Assembly: GCA_018222985.1 (NCBI GenBank)
Contig: JAAEZG010000003.1
Location: forward strand, 186,001-250,000
Length of the DNA: 64,000 bases
Direction of reading: 5' to 3'
From: Gammaproteobacteria bacterium
GTDB taxonomy: Bacteria > Pseudomonadota > Gammaproteobacteria > Enterobacterales > Alteromonadaceae
Within the stretch, counting starts at the first letter, position 1, and the number at the start of each line of letters is the position of its first letter. The position numbers and the translations under genes were made by a program. Shown here one piece after another: positions 16,170 to 26,541 of the stretch. Below the pieces are notes generated by a model that saw only the letters and a list, made by a program, of their open reading frames with translations, searched no databases and was not told the origin of the DNA.

Positions 16170-16820
16170 TTAACCCTCTTTCATTGCAGCAATAAACTGG
16201 TTGGACTCGTTTATAGCTGTTTCCATTTCGCGAATTAACGCCTGAATATCTGTTTGTAAGCTGCTGTATTCACCGCGTATGGCGTCAACCGCCGACGCGT
16301 TTAGGTTGTGCTTCAAAAACAATACGTTGTCTTGCAGCTTAGCGAGTACGGGATCCATAGTTGCGGCGGCACGCTCCATGCTGCGCAGCAAGCTATTGTA
16401 GCGTCGCTCGGTGTCTCGCAGTGAACGCTCGCTCTCGCGGCGCATGCTGTCATTGCTGTAGAGCTCAAGTTCGTCTTGCCATTCGTCAAACAATGCTTGT
16501 GCCACGTCGTCAATCGCTTCGATACGATCACGCACACGTTCAGCGGCACTTTTGCTGCTTTCATAATCATCATTGAGGGCGTTGTAGCGCTCTTCAAGTT
16601 CACCGCCGTCAAACTTCAACAGCTCATCTAAACGCTGCAACGCAGACTTGAACTCTTGCTGCGCGTCGGTTTGGGCATCGCGCGCGTCATCCACACGGTC
16701 AACCAAAATATCACGCTTGTGCACACCGACCTTTTCCATGGCGCCGTAATAGGCACTTTGGCAACCTGCTAGCAGTAACGTGGCTGCTGCTAGCCACAGT
16801 AGGGTAACGACTTGACGCAT
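16170..16820 (-). CDS. DUF2959-type lipoprotein
   Basis: A 216-residue outer-envelope lipoprotein. The signal sequence ends in a lipobox LLAG-C at residue 19, followed by QS, which permits outer-membrane sorting. The mature part is almost all charged helix (DRVDDARDAQTDAQQEFKSA through SERSLRDTERRYNSLLRSME), predicted long coiled coil, the pattern of DUF2959 proteins. The function is unknown. A clean AAGGAG ribosome site precedes the ATG. It is followed after 2 bp by the FMN reductase gene. Confidence 0.85.
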   Translation of the reverse strand: MRQVVTLLWLAAATLLLAGCQSAYYGAMEKVGVHKRDILVDRVDDARDAQTDAQQEFKSALQRLDELLKFDGGELEERYNALNDDYESSKSAAERVRDRIEAIDDVAQALFDEWQDELELYSNDSMRRESERSLRDTERRYNSLLRSMERAAATMDPVLAKLQDNVLFLKHNLNASAVDAIRGEYSSLQTDIQALIREMETAINESNQFIAAMKEG

Positions 16821-16884
16821 AATTGCTCCTTGCTGATTGGAGTACTCACCCTAAACTTGGGCAAAACCATGGTTCGAGTATAGC

Positions 16885-17577
16885 TTAATAAGTTAGTGGC
16901 GAGCCATCCCAATGCCAAAAACCACCTGAATTTTCAGCATGTAACTGCTCAATGACGGCTGCAATTCGTTGCGCGGATTGTGCCGGTGTATAGAGTTTGT
17001 CTGCCGCCAAACGTTGTTGAAATGGCTCAGACAGCGTCGTGTCTGTGGTACCTGGGTGAATAGCCGCTATACAGAGCTGCTTATGCGTACGTTTTAGTTC
17101 AACGGCAGCGGTTTTTAGCAGCATATTCAAGGCCGCTTTGCTGGCCCGGTAGCTGTACCAACCACCACGGTAGTTGTCACTAATACTGCCCACTTTGGCA
17201 CTCAACTGCGCCCACACACACTTTGATTTTTTCGGTAGCAAGCCCAATAGCTGTTGTAGCAGCAGAATAGGCATCACGGCGTTCACCCGAAAACTCTCAT
17301 GCAGTTGCTCTAAGTTCACGTCGGCTAATCGTTTTTCGGGCATAAAATGATCATTGTGCAGCACCCCGAGCGTACTAATGACCACATCGGGCTGCTGCAG
17401 CTGCGGCAACACTGCCTGTAATTGTGCCGCGCTGTAGTCTTCAACTTGCAGCCAACTTACCTCTGGCAAAGAGCTAACCTGGCGGCTTAGCGCCTGCACA
17501 TGGTGTCCAGCTTTGTGGTAATGTGCAACCAGCGCTTTACCAAGGCCACCCCCAGCACCAATAATAAGAACCTTCAT
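16885..17577 (-). CDS. Short-chain dehydrogenase/reductase, CsgA-like
   Basis: A 230-residue Rossmann-fold oxidoreductase. The start is the ATG at 17575-17577 (MKVLIIGAGGGLGKALVAHY), which places the NAD(P)-binding GxGGGLGxA motif at the N-terminus; an alternative frame start lies 10 codons upstream without a ribosome site. The catalytic YRASKAALNM (Tyr-x3-Lys) is near 155. ISTLGVLHND and HPGTTDT are also typical of the short C-factor-like SDR group. The substrate is unknown. It stands alone, divergent from the YihY gene. Confidence 0.88.
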   Translation of the reverse strand: MKVLIIGAGGGLGKALVAHYHKAGHHVQALSRQVSSLPEVSWLQVEDYSAAQLQAVLPQLQQPDVVISTLGVLHNDHFMPEKRLADVNLEQLHESFRVNAVMPILLLQQLLGLLPKKSKCVWAQLSAKVGSISDNYRGGWYSYRASKAALNMLLKTAAVELKRTHKQLCIAAIHPGTTDTTLSEPFQQRLAADKLYTPAQSAQRIAAVIEQLHAENSGGFWHWDGSPLTY

Positions 17578-17700
17578 ATCAACCCGCTTGTATGCATTGC
17601 GAAACATTTACTTATTTACGCAATTGCTTGGGTTTGGGATTATAGTGGTAACAAAATCAACGCTTGGCAGTAGAAAAGACCATGCAACAGGGATCAATAC

Positions 17701-18597
17701 ATGAGTGATAACAACAGCGAAGCAACAGCAATGACCGCGTGGAAGGAACGTGGGCGCAAAGCATGGCGATTCACCAAATACTTTGGTAAACGCTGTTTAG
17801 ATGATCGTGTCACTATTGTTGCTGGGCATTTAACGTTCGTGAGTATGCTGGCGTTGGTGCCGTTGCTGGTGGTGATGTTTAGCGTATTTTCAGCGTTTCC
17901 TATGTTCGAGCAGCTGAAAGAAGAGCTCGAGAAATTATTGTTCGCGAATTTATTACCGACCTCTGGCGAAGAAATCAGCGAATACCTGAATCAGTTTGTC
18001 AGTAACGTTTCCAAAATGACCACCATTGGTGTGGTGTTTGTGATTGTGGTTGCGGTGAATCTCATTAGTACCATTGACGCTACCATGAACCGCATTTGGC
18101 GCAACCACAAACGCCGCCGCATGGTTGTCGCACTGGCCGTTTACTGGATGATTTTAACCCTGGGCCCTATTTTGATGGGCTCTGGAATGGCGGTCACCTC
18201 GTATTTAATTTCGTTAACTGCCGCTGCCGAAGAATATGTGTCGGGGGTACGCACAACGCTATTAAGCATAGTGCCATTAGTGACTTCTTTAGTGGCCTTT
18301 ATGCTGCTGTATATTATGATGCCAAACCGCATTGTGCGGGCCAAACACGCCGTATGGGGCGCGTTGCTGGCGGCGGTTTTATTTGAGCTGAGCAAAAGTG
18401 GTTTTGCCGCCTACATTACTGCGTTTCCTAGTTACCAAGCCATTTATGGCGCTTTGGCAGCGATACCTATTTTGCTACTGTGGATTTTTGTGTCGTGGAA
18501 CATTGTGCTACTAGGTGCCGAGCTTACCGCCAGTATTGAAGAGTTTTTCGACCCGCCGGCAAGCCCTGAAGCAACGGAGGCCAATGATCAGTCATGA
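17701..18597 (+). CDS. yihY: YihY/BrkB family inner-membrane protein
   Basis: A 298-residue membrane protein with six helices (about 45-70, 100-125, 140-165, 185-205, 215-235 and 250-275). Family signatures include [27 protein letters not shown] and [20 protein letters not shown]. It was once taken for RNase BN; that assignment has been withdrawn for the family, and the true role is unknown. The last 4 bp overlap the dtd start (ATGA), so yihY, dtd and the following acetyltransferase/thioesterase gene form an operon. Confidence 0.92.
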   Translation: MSDNNSEATAMTAWKERGRKAWRFTKYFGKRCLDDRVTIVAGHLTFVSMLALVPLLVVMFSVFSAFPMFEQLKEELEKLLFANLLPTSGEEISEYLNQFVSNVSKMTTIGVVFVIVVAVNLISTIDATMNRIWRNHKRRRMVVALAVYWMILTLGPILMGSGMAVTSYLISLTAAAEEYVSGVRTTLLSIVPLVTSLVAFMLLYIMMPNRIVRAKHAVWGALLAAVLFELSKSGFAAYITAFPSYQAIYGALAAIPILLLWIFVSWNIVLLGAELTASIEEFFDPPASPEATEANDQS

Positions 18598-19043
18598 AAG
18601 CTCTTATTCAACGGGTTAGCCAAGCTTCGGTCACCATTGATGGCCAACAAGTTGGGGCCATTGGCCAGGGTTTATTGGTGTTGTTGGGTATAGAGCGTGA
18701 CGATACCGCACAAGACGTGACCAAGTTGGCGCACAAAGTGGCCGGTTATCGGGTGTTTTCAGACAGCGATGACAAAATGAATTTAAGTGTGCAAGATATT
18801 CAAGGTGGGGTTTTGGTGGTATCGCAATTTACTCTTGCGGCTGATACCAACTCGGGCCGACGCCCTAGCTTTTCCAGCGCGGCAATGCCCGACCAAGCCG
18901 AACCTCTCTACCGCAGCTTTGTTGCGGCACTGCAGCAATTGGGGTTAACCACCGCCACCGGCGAATTTGGTGCTGATATGGCGGTGTCATTGGTCAATGA
19001 CGGGCCGGTGACCTTTATGCTGCAAACCAACAATAAAGGATAA
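18594..19043 (+). CDS. dtd: D-aminoacyl-tRNA deacylase
   Basis: Hydrolyses D-amino acids from mischarged tRNA. The 149-residue length is near the usual 145. Both active-site signatures are present: [10 protein letters not shown] (about 77-86) and NDGPVTFML (about 136-144, including the Gly-cisPro-type GP step). The N-terminus [18 protein letters not shown] is the classical start. It overlaps yihY by 4 bp and is followed after 2 bp by the YiiD-like gene. Confidence 0.97.
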   Translation: MKALIQRVSQASVTIDGQQVGAIGQGLLVLLGIERDDTAQDVTKLAHKVAGYRVFSDSDDKMNLSVQDIQGGVLVVSQFTLAADTNSGRRPSFSSAAMPDQAEPLYRSFVAALQQLGLTTATGEFGADMAVSLVNDGPVTFMLQTNNKG

Positions 19044-19045
19044 CC

Positions 19046-19963
19046 ATGTACCGTGTGATAGCACCGGAAACTCCGGATCAATTTGAAACCTACTATGACC
19101 TACGCTGGCGTGTGTTACGTGAGCCGTTTCAGCGTCCGCGTGGCTCTGAGCAGGATGAATATGACCAAGTTGGCTATCATCGTATGGTGGTAAACAGTGC
19201 CGGCAAGGCTGTTGCAGTAGGTCGTTTACATTTTAATAGCCCAGACGAAGGGCAAATTCGCTTTATGGCTTCCGCACCTGAGCATCGCGGTGAAGGCCAC
19301 GGCGTGGCCATTGTCTACGCACTCGAACAATTGGCGCGTGCTGAAGGTGCGAAACATATTGTGATTAATTCGCGTGATAATACCCTTGGCTTCTACATTA
19401 AGTGTGGCTACGACGTGGTGGAAGAAGCCGACACGGTTAAAAACCCACAAGCAGAGCATCAGTTGCGGAAAACTTTAACCGAATTTAACCGTATTATTTA
19501 TCGCCCCGATTGGTGCACCGAGTTGCAAAAAACTTGGCACGAAGAAATACCTATTTCTGACACCATGGGCATTCGTATTACCCAGTACACTGGGCGCGAA
19601 TTTGAAACCTCGGCCACCTTGTCACGTAATATTAATGTGCATGGCACTATGTTTGCCGGCAGTATTTATTCACTGGCAACCTTGACGTGTTGGGGGTTGT
19701 TGCATTTACAATTGCGCGAGCGACAGCTGCAGGGTGCGGTGGTATTGGCTGATGGTCAAATTCATTACCACAAACCAATTAGCCGTGAGCCGCGTGCGTT
19801 AGCTCGTTTGTCCGCTATGACGGGTGACTTATCCAGTTTAGAAGTTGGCAAAAACGCACGCATGACACTAAAGTCGCAAGTATTTGATGGTGATAAACCG
19901 GTTGCAGAATTTACCGGCCAGTTTGTTGTTATTGCCGATAAAAAAGACGAAAAATCCAAATAA
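19046..19963 (+). CDS. yiiD: YiiD-like fusion: GNAT acetyltransferase domain plus thioesterase domain
   Basis: A 305-residue two-domain protein. Residues 1-150 are a GNAT fold (RWRVLREPFQRPRGSEQDEY, the acetyl-CoA loop EHRGEGHGVAIV and the NSRDNTLGFYIKCGY end). Residues 165-300 are a hot-dog thioesterase-like domain (SRNINVHGTMFAGSIYSLA, then VLADGQIHYHKPI). This domain order is that of E. coli YiiD, which has been connected with malonyl/acetyl-ACP metabolism and fatty-acid initiation; I state that from memory. It is third in the yihY-dtd-yiiD operon, as the dtd-yiiD pairing in E. coli also suggests. Confidence 0.88.
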   Translation: MYRVIAPETPDQFETYYDLRWRVLREPFQRPRGSEQDEYDQVGYHRMVVNSAGKAVAVGRLHFNSPDEGQIRFMASAPEHRGEGHGVAIVYALEQLARAEGAKHIVINSRDNTLGFYIKCGYDVVEEADTVKNPQAEHQLRKTLTEFNRIIYRPDWCTELQKTWHEEIPISDTMGIRITQYTGREFETSATLSRNINVHGTMFAGSIYSLATLTCWGLLHLQLRERQLQGAVVLADGQIHYHKPISREPRALARLSAMTGDLSSLEVGKNARMTLKSQVFDGDKPVAEFTGQFVVIADKKDEKSK

Positions 19964-19976
19964 GAAGGACGTTAAC

Positions 19977-20225
19977 ATGAGTGATTCGTTATCCGCCCAG
20001 CAGTTGTTACGTATTCGCAGTAAATTAGAAACCGTGGTTAATGACCAAGCCGGTTCGCGCCAAGCCGACAGCGCGGCTGCGGCTTTACAACGTATGCGCA
20101 GCGGTGAATATGGCTACTGTGTTGAGTGTGGTGAAGAAATTTCCGCAGCTCGCTTAGCAGCCAAACCAGATGTGGCTCTGTGTGTTGACTGCCAAGCATT
20201 AAAAGACGAAGAAGAGGACGCTTAA
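19977..20225 (+). CDS. DksA/TraR-type C4 zinc-finger protein
   Basis: An 82-residue protein. The ATG at 19975+2 (19977) has AAGGACG upstream and gives [18 protein letters not shown]; longer in-frame extension lies inside the preceding gene. The zinc finger is complete: CVECG ... CVDC at about residues 48-69, and the helix before it carries [15 protein letters not shown]. It is shorter than true DksA (about 150) because most of the coiled coil is missing, as in TraR-like forms that bind the RNA polymerase secondary channel. It ends the yihY-dtd-yiiD unit (13 bp gap) and overlaps the convergent hutH by 4 bp. Confidence 0.88.
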   Translation: MSDSLSAQQLLRIRSKLETVVNDQAGSRQADSAAAALQRMRSGEYGYCVECGEEISAARLAAKPDVALCVDCQALKDEEEDA

Positions 20226-21763
20226 GCGTCCTCAAGTACGGCCCCTTCTTGCACTAAAGCGTGCAACTGTCCCTGCTCAATTAATGTCGCAACAGCGGCG
20301 ATATCCGGCGAAAAATACCGATCTTGGTCATAAAAACTGACTTTTTCACGAACAATCGCATGTGCTTGTTCAACCGCTTGCGACGCTTTTAACGGACGAC
20401 GGAAATCTAAACCTTGCGCCGCTTCAAGCAACTCAATGGCGACAATGTCGCGCACATTGCGGGCAATATCGGTTAACCGGCGTGCCGCAAATGTAGCCAT
20501 CGACACATGGTCTTCTTGGTTGGCCGAAGTTGGCAAGCTATCCACCGAGGCTGGATGGGCCAAGGTTTTGTTCTCTGAAGCAAGCGCTGCAGCGGTAACT
20601 TGCGCCAGCATAAAGCCCGAATTCACACCGCCGTCATTAACCAAAAACGGGGGCAAATTACTTAAATGATGGTCAATGAGCAAGGCGCTACGACGCTCTG
20701 ACAACGCGCCAATTTCACTGGCGGCAATGGCCAGAATATCGGCCGCCATAGCCACGGGTTCCGCGTGGAAGTTACCGCCAGAAATAATATCGCCATTGTC
20801 GCTAAACACGAGCGGGTTGTCGGTAACGCCATTGGCTTCACGCACCAAAATTTGGCTGGCGTGCTGCAACTGATCATATACCGCACCCATCACTTGAGGC
20901 TGACAGCGCAGCGAGTATGGGTCTTGTACTTTTTCGCAATCAGCGTGGTTTTCGGCAATTTCCGAGCTGTCGGCTAATAACTGTCGGAAGCTTTGTGCCA
21001 CTTTAATTTGGCCCGGTTGACCACGCACGGCATGAATACGTGCGTCAAAAGGTGACCGAGAACCCATGGCTGCTTCAACCGCCATAGCACCGGTAACCAA
21101 GGCGGCGTTAAATACCCGCTCAATTTGGAACAAGCCATGTAAGGCGAGCGCGGTTGATGCTTGAGTACCGTTTAGCAAAGCCAAGCCTTCTTTGGGAGCT
21201 AAATTACTCAGTGGCTTTAAGCCAGCTTTAGCCATGCCTTCAACCGCTGGGTAAATGTCGCCATTCACACGCACTTGGCCTTCGCCAAGTAGCGGCAATA
21301 CCAAGTGGGCTAACGGCGCTAAGTCGCCAGACGCGCCTACTGAGCCTTTGCTGGGCACGCATGGATACACTTGGTGGTTAACTAGCTCAATTAACGCGTC
21401 AATAACCTCACGGCGTACCCCAGAGAAACCACGGCTAAGCGAATTAATCTTCAGCAATAGCATCAGGCGCACCACGGTGTCGTCCATCAGGTCTTGTGTG
21501 CCCGCGGCATGTGACAACACAATGCGGCGTTGCAAGTCTTCTAATTTTTCCGGTGGAATACGGGTGTTCGCCAGTAGGCCAAAACCGGTATTTATGCCGT
21601 ACACCACTTTGCCCGCGGCGAGCACGTCGGCGACAGTTTGATGCGAACGTGCAATCAGTGCATCCGCGTCGCTATGCAAGCTAAGCTGCTGGGGCTGCGC
21701 CCACCATTGACGCAGCTGATTCAAACTTAAAGTACCGGGTTGTAGTTCAAATTGTGTTTGCAT
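20222..21763 (-). CDS. hutH: Histidine ammonia-lyase
   Basis: First step of histidine degradation: histidine to trans-urocanate and ammonia. At 513 residues it is usual length. The self-made MIO cofactor comes from the Ala-Ser-Gly in [15 protein letters not shown], around residues 141-145. Other family segments: [15 protein letters not shown] near 55, LLNGTQAS near 195 and [20 protein letters not shown] near 315. It is the downstream gene of hutU-hutH with a 1-bp overlap. The gene end converges on the DksA-like gene without a terminator between. Confidence 0.98.
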   Translation of the reverse strand: MQTQFELQPGTLSLNQLRQWWAQPQQLSLHSDADALIARSHQTVADVLAAGKVVYGINTGFGLLANTRIPPEKLEDLQRRIVLSHAAGTQDLMDDTVVRLMLLLKINSLSRGFSGVRREVIDALIELVNHQVYPCVPSKGSVGASGDLAPLAHLVLPLLGEGQVRVNGDIYPAVEGMAKAGLKPLSNLAPKEGLALLNGTQASTALALHGLFQIERVFNAALVTGAMAVEAAMGSRSPFDARIHAVRGQPGQIKVAQSFRQLLADSSEIAENHADCEKVQDPYSLRCQPQVMGAVYDQLQHASQILVREANGVTDNPLVFSDNGDIISGGNFHAEPVAMAADILAIAASEIGALSERRSALLIDHHLSNLPPFLVNDGGVNSGFMLAQVTAAALASENKTLAHPASVDSLPTSANQEDHVSMATFAARRLTDIARNVRDIVAIELLEAAQGLDFRRPLKASQAVEQAHAIVREKVSFYDQDRYFSPDIAAVATLIEQGQLHALVQEGAVLEDA

Positions 21764-23439
21764 TAGTTGTTCTCCAACATCGGTAAGTCTAAGCCTTGAT
21801 CGGTCGCGCAGTCGCGCGCAATGTCATAACCAGCGTCTGCGTGGCGCATAACCCCAGTACCAGGGTCATTCCAAAGCACACGGCTTAAGCGTTGGTCTGC
21901 TTGTTCGGTGCCGTCGGCAACAATAACCACCCCAGAGTGTTGCGAGTAGCCCATGCCAACGCCGCCACCATGATGCAGGCTAACCCAAGTAGCGCCGCCA
22001 GCGGTATTCAATAACGCGTTGAGCAATGGCCAGTCAGACACAGCGTCTGAGCCGTCCATCATGCTTTCGGTTTCGCGGTTCGGGCTTGCCACTGAACCTG
22101 AGTCAAGATGATCACGGCCAATGACGATAGGCGCCTTTAGCTCACCGCTTTTCACCATGTCATTAAAGGCACGGGCAATGCGCGCGCGGTCTTTCAAACC
22201 TATCCAGCAAATGCGTGCTGGTAAGCCTTGAAAGCTAATGCGCTCACGGGCCATGTCTAACCAGTTGTGCAGGTGCGGGTCATCTGGAATCAGCTCTTTC
22301 ACTTTGGCGTCGGTTTTGTAGATATCTTCTGGGTCACCTGACAGCGCCACCCAGCGGAACGGCCCGATACCTTGGCAAAATAATGGGCGAATATAAGCCG
22401 GCACAAAACCAGGAAAATCAAAGGCGTTGGTTACGCCAACGTCTTTCGCCATTTGCCGAATGTTATTGCCATAATCAAGCGTTGCCGCGCCGCGTTCTTG
22501 CAAGGTCAGCATAGCGCGCACTTGCACCGCCATCGACTGCTTGGCTGCAGCAACCGTACCGTTGGCGTCGCTTTGCTGACGCTGTTTATATTCTTCCAGT
22601 GTCCAACCTTGCGGCAAATAGCCGTGCAAAGGGTCGTGCGCTGAAGTTTGGTCGGTCACCACATCGGGGGTGATATTGCGCGCAACTAAGTCGGCATAAA
22701 CATCCGCAGCGTTGCCTAGCAACCCAACTGACACGGCTTGGCCTTGCGCGCAGGCTTCGTTAATAATCGCCAATGCTTCGTCGAGTGAGGTCGCTTTATG
22801 ATCTAAATAGCGTGTGCGTAGGCGGAAATCGATACGGGTTTCATCACATTCTACCGCCAACATGCTATAGCCTGCCATGGTTGCCGCTAACGGCTGCGCG
22901 CCGCCCATACCACCAAGGCCACCGGTTAATACCCAACGGCCTTTGGTGTCGCCATTAAAATGCTGACGAGCAACCGACACAAAGGTTTCGTAAGTGCCTT
23001 GCACAATGCCTTGCGAGCCAATGTAAATCCATGAGCCAGCAGTCATTTGGCCGTACATCATCAGGCCCTTTTTATCGAGCTCGTTAAAGTGTTCCCAGGT
23101 TGCCCATTGCGGCACTAAGTTTGAGTTGGCAATGAGCACGCGCGGTGCGTCTTCGTGGGTTGGGAATACACCGACAGGTTTGCCAGACTGTACCAACAAG
23201 GTTTCCGTTGGCTTTAAACGTTCAAGTACTTCAACAATTTTATCAAAGGCTTCCCAACTGCGAGCTGCACGGCCAATACCGCCATAAACCACTAGTGCTT
23301 GTGGGTGCTCAGCCACCTCGTCATCAAGGTTGTTCATGAGCATGCGTTTGGCCGCTTCAATCTGCCAGTTCGCGGTGGTGAGCTTGGTGCCATGATCGGC
23401 ACGAATTTTTCGGGTTTCGTCTAGTCGTGTAAAAGACAT
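21763..23439 (-). CDS. hutU: Urocanate hydratase
   Basis: Second step of histidine degradation: urocanate to imidazolonepropionate, with tightly bound NAD+. I start at the ATG at 23437-23439 ([17 protein letters not shown]), which has AGGA eight bases before it; an upstream in-frame TTG is less likely. It is 558 residues. Characteristic segments: [18 protein letters not shown] near 180, [14 protein letters not shown], the [16 protein letters not shown] stretch and [16 protein letters not shown] near 500. The leader holds unusual 13-bp tandem repeats. Co-transcribed with hutH. Confidence 0.98.
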   Translation of the reverse strand: MSFTRLDETRKIRADHGTKLTTANWQIEAAKRMLMNNLDDEVAEHPQALVVYGGIGRAARSWEAFDKIVEVLERLKPTETLLVQSGKPVGVFPTHEDAPRVLIANSNLVPQWATWEHFNELDKKGLMMYGQMTAGSWIYIGSQGIVQGTYETFVSVARQHFNGDTKGRWVLTGGLGGMGGAQPLAATMAGYSMLAVECDETRIDFRLRTRYLDHKATSLDEALAIINEACAQGQAVSVGLLGNAADVYADLVARNITPDVVTDQTSAHDPLHGYLPQGWTLEEYKQRQQSDANGTVAAAKQSMAVQVRAMLTLQERGAATLDYGNNIRQMAKDVGVTNAFDFPGFVPAYIRPLFCQGIGPFRWVALSGDPEDIYKTDAKVKELIPDDPHLHNWLDMARERISFQGLPARICWIGLKDRARIARAFNDMVKSGELKAPIVIGRDHLDSGSVASPNRETESMMDGSDAVSDWPLLNALLNTAGGATWVSLHHGGGVGMGYSQHSGVVIVADGTEQADQRLSRVLWNDPGTGVMRHADAGYDIARDCATDQGLDLPMLENN

Positions 23440-23456
23440 TACTGCGTCCTTTTTAG

Positions 23457-23518
23457 TCAAATATATGATTCAAATATATGCGTCAAATTTATGCATCAAA
23501 CAATCGGTCAAATTTAGG
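23457..23518. repeat. Five tandem 13-bp repeats upstream of hutU
   Basis: TCAA begins units at 23457, 23470, 23483, 23496 and 23508. They read TCAAATATATGAT, TCAAATATATGCG, TCAAATTTATGCA, TCAAACAATCGG and TCAAATTTAGGG, so spacing is 13, 13, 13 and 12 bp. They fill the gap between the hutC stop and hutU. On the minus strand they create overlapping TTTGAC and TATATT elements that could serve as -35 and -10. This is not the HutC palindrome. Confidence 0.85.
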
Positions 23519-24212
23519 GTTTAAACGTGAGGTGACCACCCAATACAAAGCGCGAGCCTGGGTGCGTCAACACCGCATAAGTCACCACGCCGGCGTCACT
23601 CCACGTGCGGCGGATAATGCGCAAACATGGTTCTGGCTTGGTCAATTCAAGCCACTCACACACTTGGGTTGACGGTGTTACCGCCTCTATTTGATGGCTC
23701 GCTTCGGTGAGTGGCGCTACTGCACTGAGATATTCGTGGGGCGTGATATAGGTGAAGTCTTGGCGCAAGTAATCGGCGACCACAGCGGGATTCACGAAAC
23801 GCTCTTCAACTTGTACCGGCAAGCCATTTTCGCTGTGCGTGATCACCGAATAGAACACTGGGGCACCGGGCTCTAATCCAAGTTGCTCGGCAACTTGCAA
23901 ACTTGCAGGCACTTGCTTGAGCGTATGCACATGCGCTTCGTAATCATGGTTGCGCGCACGAATTTCATCGGCAATATTACGAATAGCCATGAATGACGTT
24001 TGCGACTTAAGTGGCGCAACATAAGTGCCTGAGCCCTTGCTACGAATCACGAGGCCTTCATCGGCGAGCTCTTGCAGGGCACGGCGCGCCGTCATGCGGC
24101 TAACACTAAACTGGTTCGCCAGTGCGTTTTCCGAGCTCACGGGGTGGTTTTCCGGCCACTCGCCCGAAGCAATTTTGCTATAAATGTGTTGCTTAATTTT
24201 GGAAAATTTCAC
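23514..24212 (-). CDS. hutC: Histidine utilisation repressor, GntR/HutC family
   Basis: Repressor of hut genes released by urocanate in characterised relatives. It has 232 residues: a winged HTH at about 5-68 (NALANQFSVSRMTARRALQELADEGLVIRSKGSGTYV) and a UTRA ligand domain from about 85 on (FYSVITHSENGLPVQVEERFVNP ... CLRIIRRTW). The start is GTG at 24210-24212 with GAGGG six bases upstream. It lies between hutU and the divergent hutI, with a perfect TTGTATATACAA palindrome in the divergent region. Its end is crossed by the 13-bp repeats of the hutU leader. Confidence 0.95.
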   Translation of the reverse strand: MKFSKIKQHIYSKIASGEWPENHPVSSENALANQFSVSRMTARRALQELADEGLVIRSKGSGTYVAPLKSQTSFMAIRNIADEIRARNHDYEAHVHTLKQVPASLQVAEQLGLEPGAPVFYSVITHSENGLPVQVEERFVNPAVVADYLRQDFTYITPHEYLSAVAPLTEASHQIEAVTPSTQVCEWLELTKPEPCLRIIRRTWSDAGVVTYAVLTHPGSRFVLGGHLTFKP

Positions 24213-24266
24213 GAATGCCCTCGCTGCAGCACTTCAAAGAGTGTGCTAAAGTGTAGGCAGATTTAA

Positions 24267-24278
24267 TTGTATATACAA
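24267..24278. promoter_or_regulatory. HutC-type operator between hutC and hutI
   Basis: TTGTATATACAA is a perfect 12-bp palindrome 20 bp before hutI and 54 bp before hutC. It agrees with the TGTATATACA core bound by HutC-family GntR regulators. One site here could control both directions. I find no second copy before hutU. Confidence 0.75.
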
Positions 24279-24298
24279 GTTATGGCGGAGGCTTTTTT

Positions 24299-25507
24299 AT
24301 GGCATTAGTACCACAACGCATTCATTCGGTTCGTTTGGCGACTATGGTTGGTGAGGGTTACGGCCTTGTTGACGACGGCGTGGTGGTATTTGATGCTGAA
24401 CAAATTATTTATGCCGGCCCTGCAGCTGATGAGCCAATTCATTTGCGCTCCATAGCAAGTATGGATGGCAAAGGCGGCTTAGTTACCCCTGGGTTGATTG
24501 ACTGCCACACGCATTTAGTTTGGGCGGGTTCGCGCGCCGATGAATTCGCCAAGCGCCTACATGGCGTTAGTTATGCCGATATTGCGGCCCAAGGCGGTGG
24601 TATTGCCGCAACTGTGCGCGCGACACGTGCGGCCAACGAAGCACAACTTATTGCCGCCACCATGCCACGCTTGCAAGCCTTGCTGCGCGAAGGCGTGACC
24701 ACGGTTGAGATAAAGTCGGGCTACGGCTTAAGCCTTGAACACGAGCGCAAACAGCTGCGTGCAGCGCGGACTCTTGCGGCCCAATTTCCCGTTTCGGTGC
24801 GCACTACACTGTTGGCGGCCCATGCCGTACCGCCTGAGTTCAAAGACAATGCAGATGGCTACATTGATACCGTAGTTGAGCAGATTATTCCGCAACTGGC
24901 CAACGAAGGCTTGGCCGATGCTGTCGATGCCTTTTGCGAGTCTGTGGGCTTTAGCACGGCACAAACCGAACGGGTATTTCAGGCCGCTCAGCAGGCTGGC
25001 TTGCCGGTTAAACTGCATGCCGAACAACTGAGTAACCAACACGGCAGTGCCTTAGCGGCGCGCTACCAAGCATTAAGTTGTGATCACTTAGAGTACTTAG
25101 ACGAGGCCGGTGTACAGGCTATGGCGGCCGCTGGCACGGTTGCCGTATTGTTGCCTGGTGCGTTTTATTTTCTGCGCGAAACCAAGCAACCACCGGTTGA
25201 GTTGTTGCGTGAGCACGGCGTACCTATTGCAGTTTCAACGGACGCTAACCCAGGTACGTCACCCATTTTAAGCCTACAGTTAATGCTGCAAATGGCAGCG
25301 ACAATGTTTCGTTTAACGCCAGAAGAATGCCTGCAAGGGGTTACGGTTAACGCCGCAAAAGCACTTGGCTTAAGCGACCGTGGCCAGTTAAAACCAGGTT
25401 TACGTGCGGATATTTGCTTGTGGAATATTGACGACCCGGCTAGCTTAACTTACCAATTTGGCACCAACCCGTTAGCGGCATGTTGGTATCAAGGTGAGCG
25501 GCGTTGA
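24299..25507 (+). CDS. hutI: Imidazolonepropionase
   Basis: Third step of histidine degradation: hydrolyses imidazolonepropionate to N-formimino-glutamate. The 402-residue metal amidohydrolase shows the metal ligand motif [16 protein letters not shown] near 72, LLAAHAVP near 180, [13 protein letters not shown] near 242 and [13 protein letters not shown] near 320. A GGAGG ribosome site lies eight bases before the ATG. It is divergent from hutC with the operator between. Its end overlaps the convergent hutG by 19 bp. Confidence 0.97.
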   Translation: MALVPQRIHSVRLATMVGEGYGLVDDGVVVFDAEQIIYAGPAADEPIHLRSIASMDGKGGLVTPGLIDCHTHLVWAGSRADEFAKRLHGVSYADIAAQGGGIAATVRATRAANEAQLIAATMPRLQALLREGVTTVEIKSGYGLSLEHERKQLRAARTLAAQFPVSVRTTLLAAHAVPPEFKDNADGYIDTVVEQIIPQLANEGLADAVDAFCESVGFSTAQTERVFQAAQQAGLPVKLHAEQLSNQHGSALAARYQALSCDHLEYLDEAGVQAMAAAGTVAVLLPGAFYFLRETKQPPVELLREHGVPIAVSTDANPGTSPILSLQLMLQMAATMFRLTPEECLQGVTVNAAKALGLSDRGQLKPGLRADICLWNIDDPASLTYQFGTNPLAACWYQGERR

Positions 25508-26535
25508 AAGCCATGCAGGTAAGCAAGCACTAACTCACTTAGTAATTGCGCGCAGGCCATGTCACCGGCTTCGCGCCCAGCTGGGTGCAAACTTGGCGCC
25601 GCTTCCGCTAAATGCACATAGCGCGTTCGCGGTAGGCTGGCTAAGCATTCGACAAAGCTATAGCCCTGAGCGATAGACAGGCCGTTAAAGTTAATCGCAC
25701 TGGCCGGCACCCCTTGTAAGGCATCCACATCAACTTCAATACCCAAGGGTACATGCCACGCTTCAGCTTGCGCTGCCGTTGCCTGTAATTCGGCGCGCCA
25801 ATCGCTTACATATAACTCGTGCACACTACGATAGGTAAACTCAGCGTCGCTAAACTGCTTCAAGCTATCGGCGTTGTTTTTGCCTTCATGCAGGCCAACC
25901 ACGTGATAATGTTTTAACGCATCTTCCATGTACGCATAACTAAAACCGTTGCCGCTATGACGGCCTTCGCGCGCCCGAAAATCGGCGTGGGGGTCTAAAT
26001 TAACGGCGCCCACCGCGGTGCCGCTAGCTTGTTTTAGCGCACGAATTAGCGGGTAGGCATTATTGTGACCACCGCCAATAAGAATCACGTCAAAGCCACA
26101 CTCAAACAGCGGCTGCACCACTTGCTGCACGCGCTGATCAAGGCGTTCAACGAGTTCACGCAAATGCGCTAACTCACCGATATCGGTGTTACGTAAGGCA
26201 TCGCCTTGTTGCTGTAAGTCAGTGACGTCAACTTGGCCAACAAGTAATAGCTCGTGATCAGCAATCATGGGGTTAGACTGCAACGACAACAGCCCTTTGA
26301 GTGCTGCACCAAATGCGTGCTCAGCGCCACCACGCCCTAAGTTTGCGCGCGGCCCAATCGACTCGGGCACACCCACAATGGCGATGCGCTGGCCCTGCTG
26401 CCACGACTCTTCAATGGCCTGGTGATAGGCTGATATATCTTGAATTTGCGCTAAGCAAGCAAGCGTTTGCCCTAGGCGGATTTCACCAGCGCGCGGAGTA
26501 AACCACGCACTGGGATCAATAGCCGTTAAAAACAT
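25489..26535 (-). CDS. hutG: Formimidoylglutamase, arginase superfamily
   Basis: Last step of histidine degradation: N-formimino-glutamate to glutamate and formamide. It has 348 residues with a two-manganese site of the ureohydrolase fold: GGGHNNAYP near 155, NLDPHADFR near 180, SGNGFSYAY near 194, and IEVDVDAL near 268. The last motif departs from the common SxDxDxxDP form but keeps the two Asp. The context (end-to-end with hutI) supports HutG over arginase or agmatinase. It has no clear ribosome site and starts 6 bp after rraA, so it depends on the rraA transcript rather than the HutC-controlled promoter. Confidence 0.88.
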   Translation of the reverse strand: MFLTAIDPSAWFTPRAGEIRLGQTLACLAQIQDISAYHQAIEESWQQGQRIAIVGVPESIGPRANLGRGGAEHAFGAALKGLLSLQSNPMIADHELLLVGQVDVTDLQQQGDALRNTDIGELAHLRELVERLDQRVQQVVQPLFECGFDVILIGGGHNNAYPLIRALKQASGTAVGAVNLDPHADFRAREGRHSGNGFSYAYMEDALKHYHVVGLHEGKNNADSLKQFSDAEFTYRSVHELYVSDWRAELQATAAQAEAWHVPLGIEVDVDALQGVPASAINFNGLSIAQGYSFVECLASLPRTRYVHLAEAAPSLHPAGREAGDMACAQLLSELVLAYLHGFQRRSP

Positions 26536-26541
26536 GATTGG

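Noticed and set aside
17701-18597. Ribonuclease BN (older annotation of YihY)
   Set aside because: The family has no nuclease motifs and the RNase BN activity belongs to another gene.
23457-23518. CRISPR-like or plasmid iteron array
   Set aside because: Five contiguous short repeats without spacers, in a promoter gap. No replication gene nearby, so a plasmid origin is not supported.
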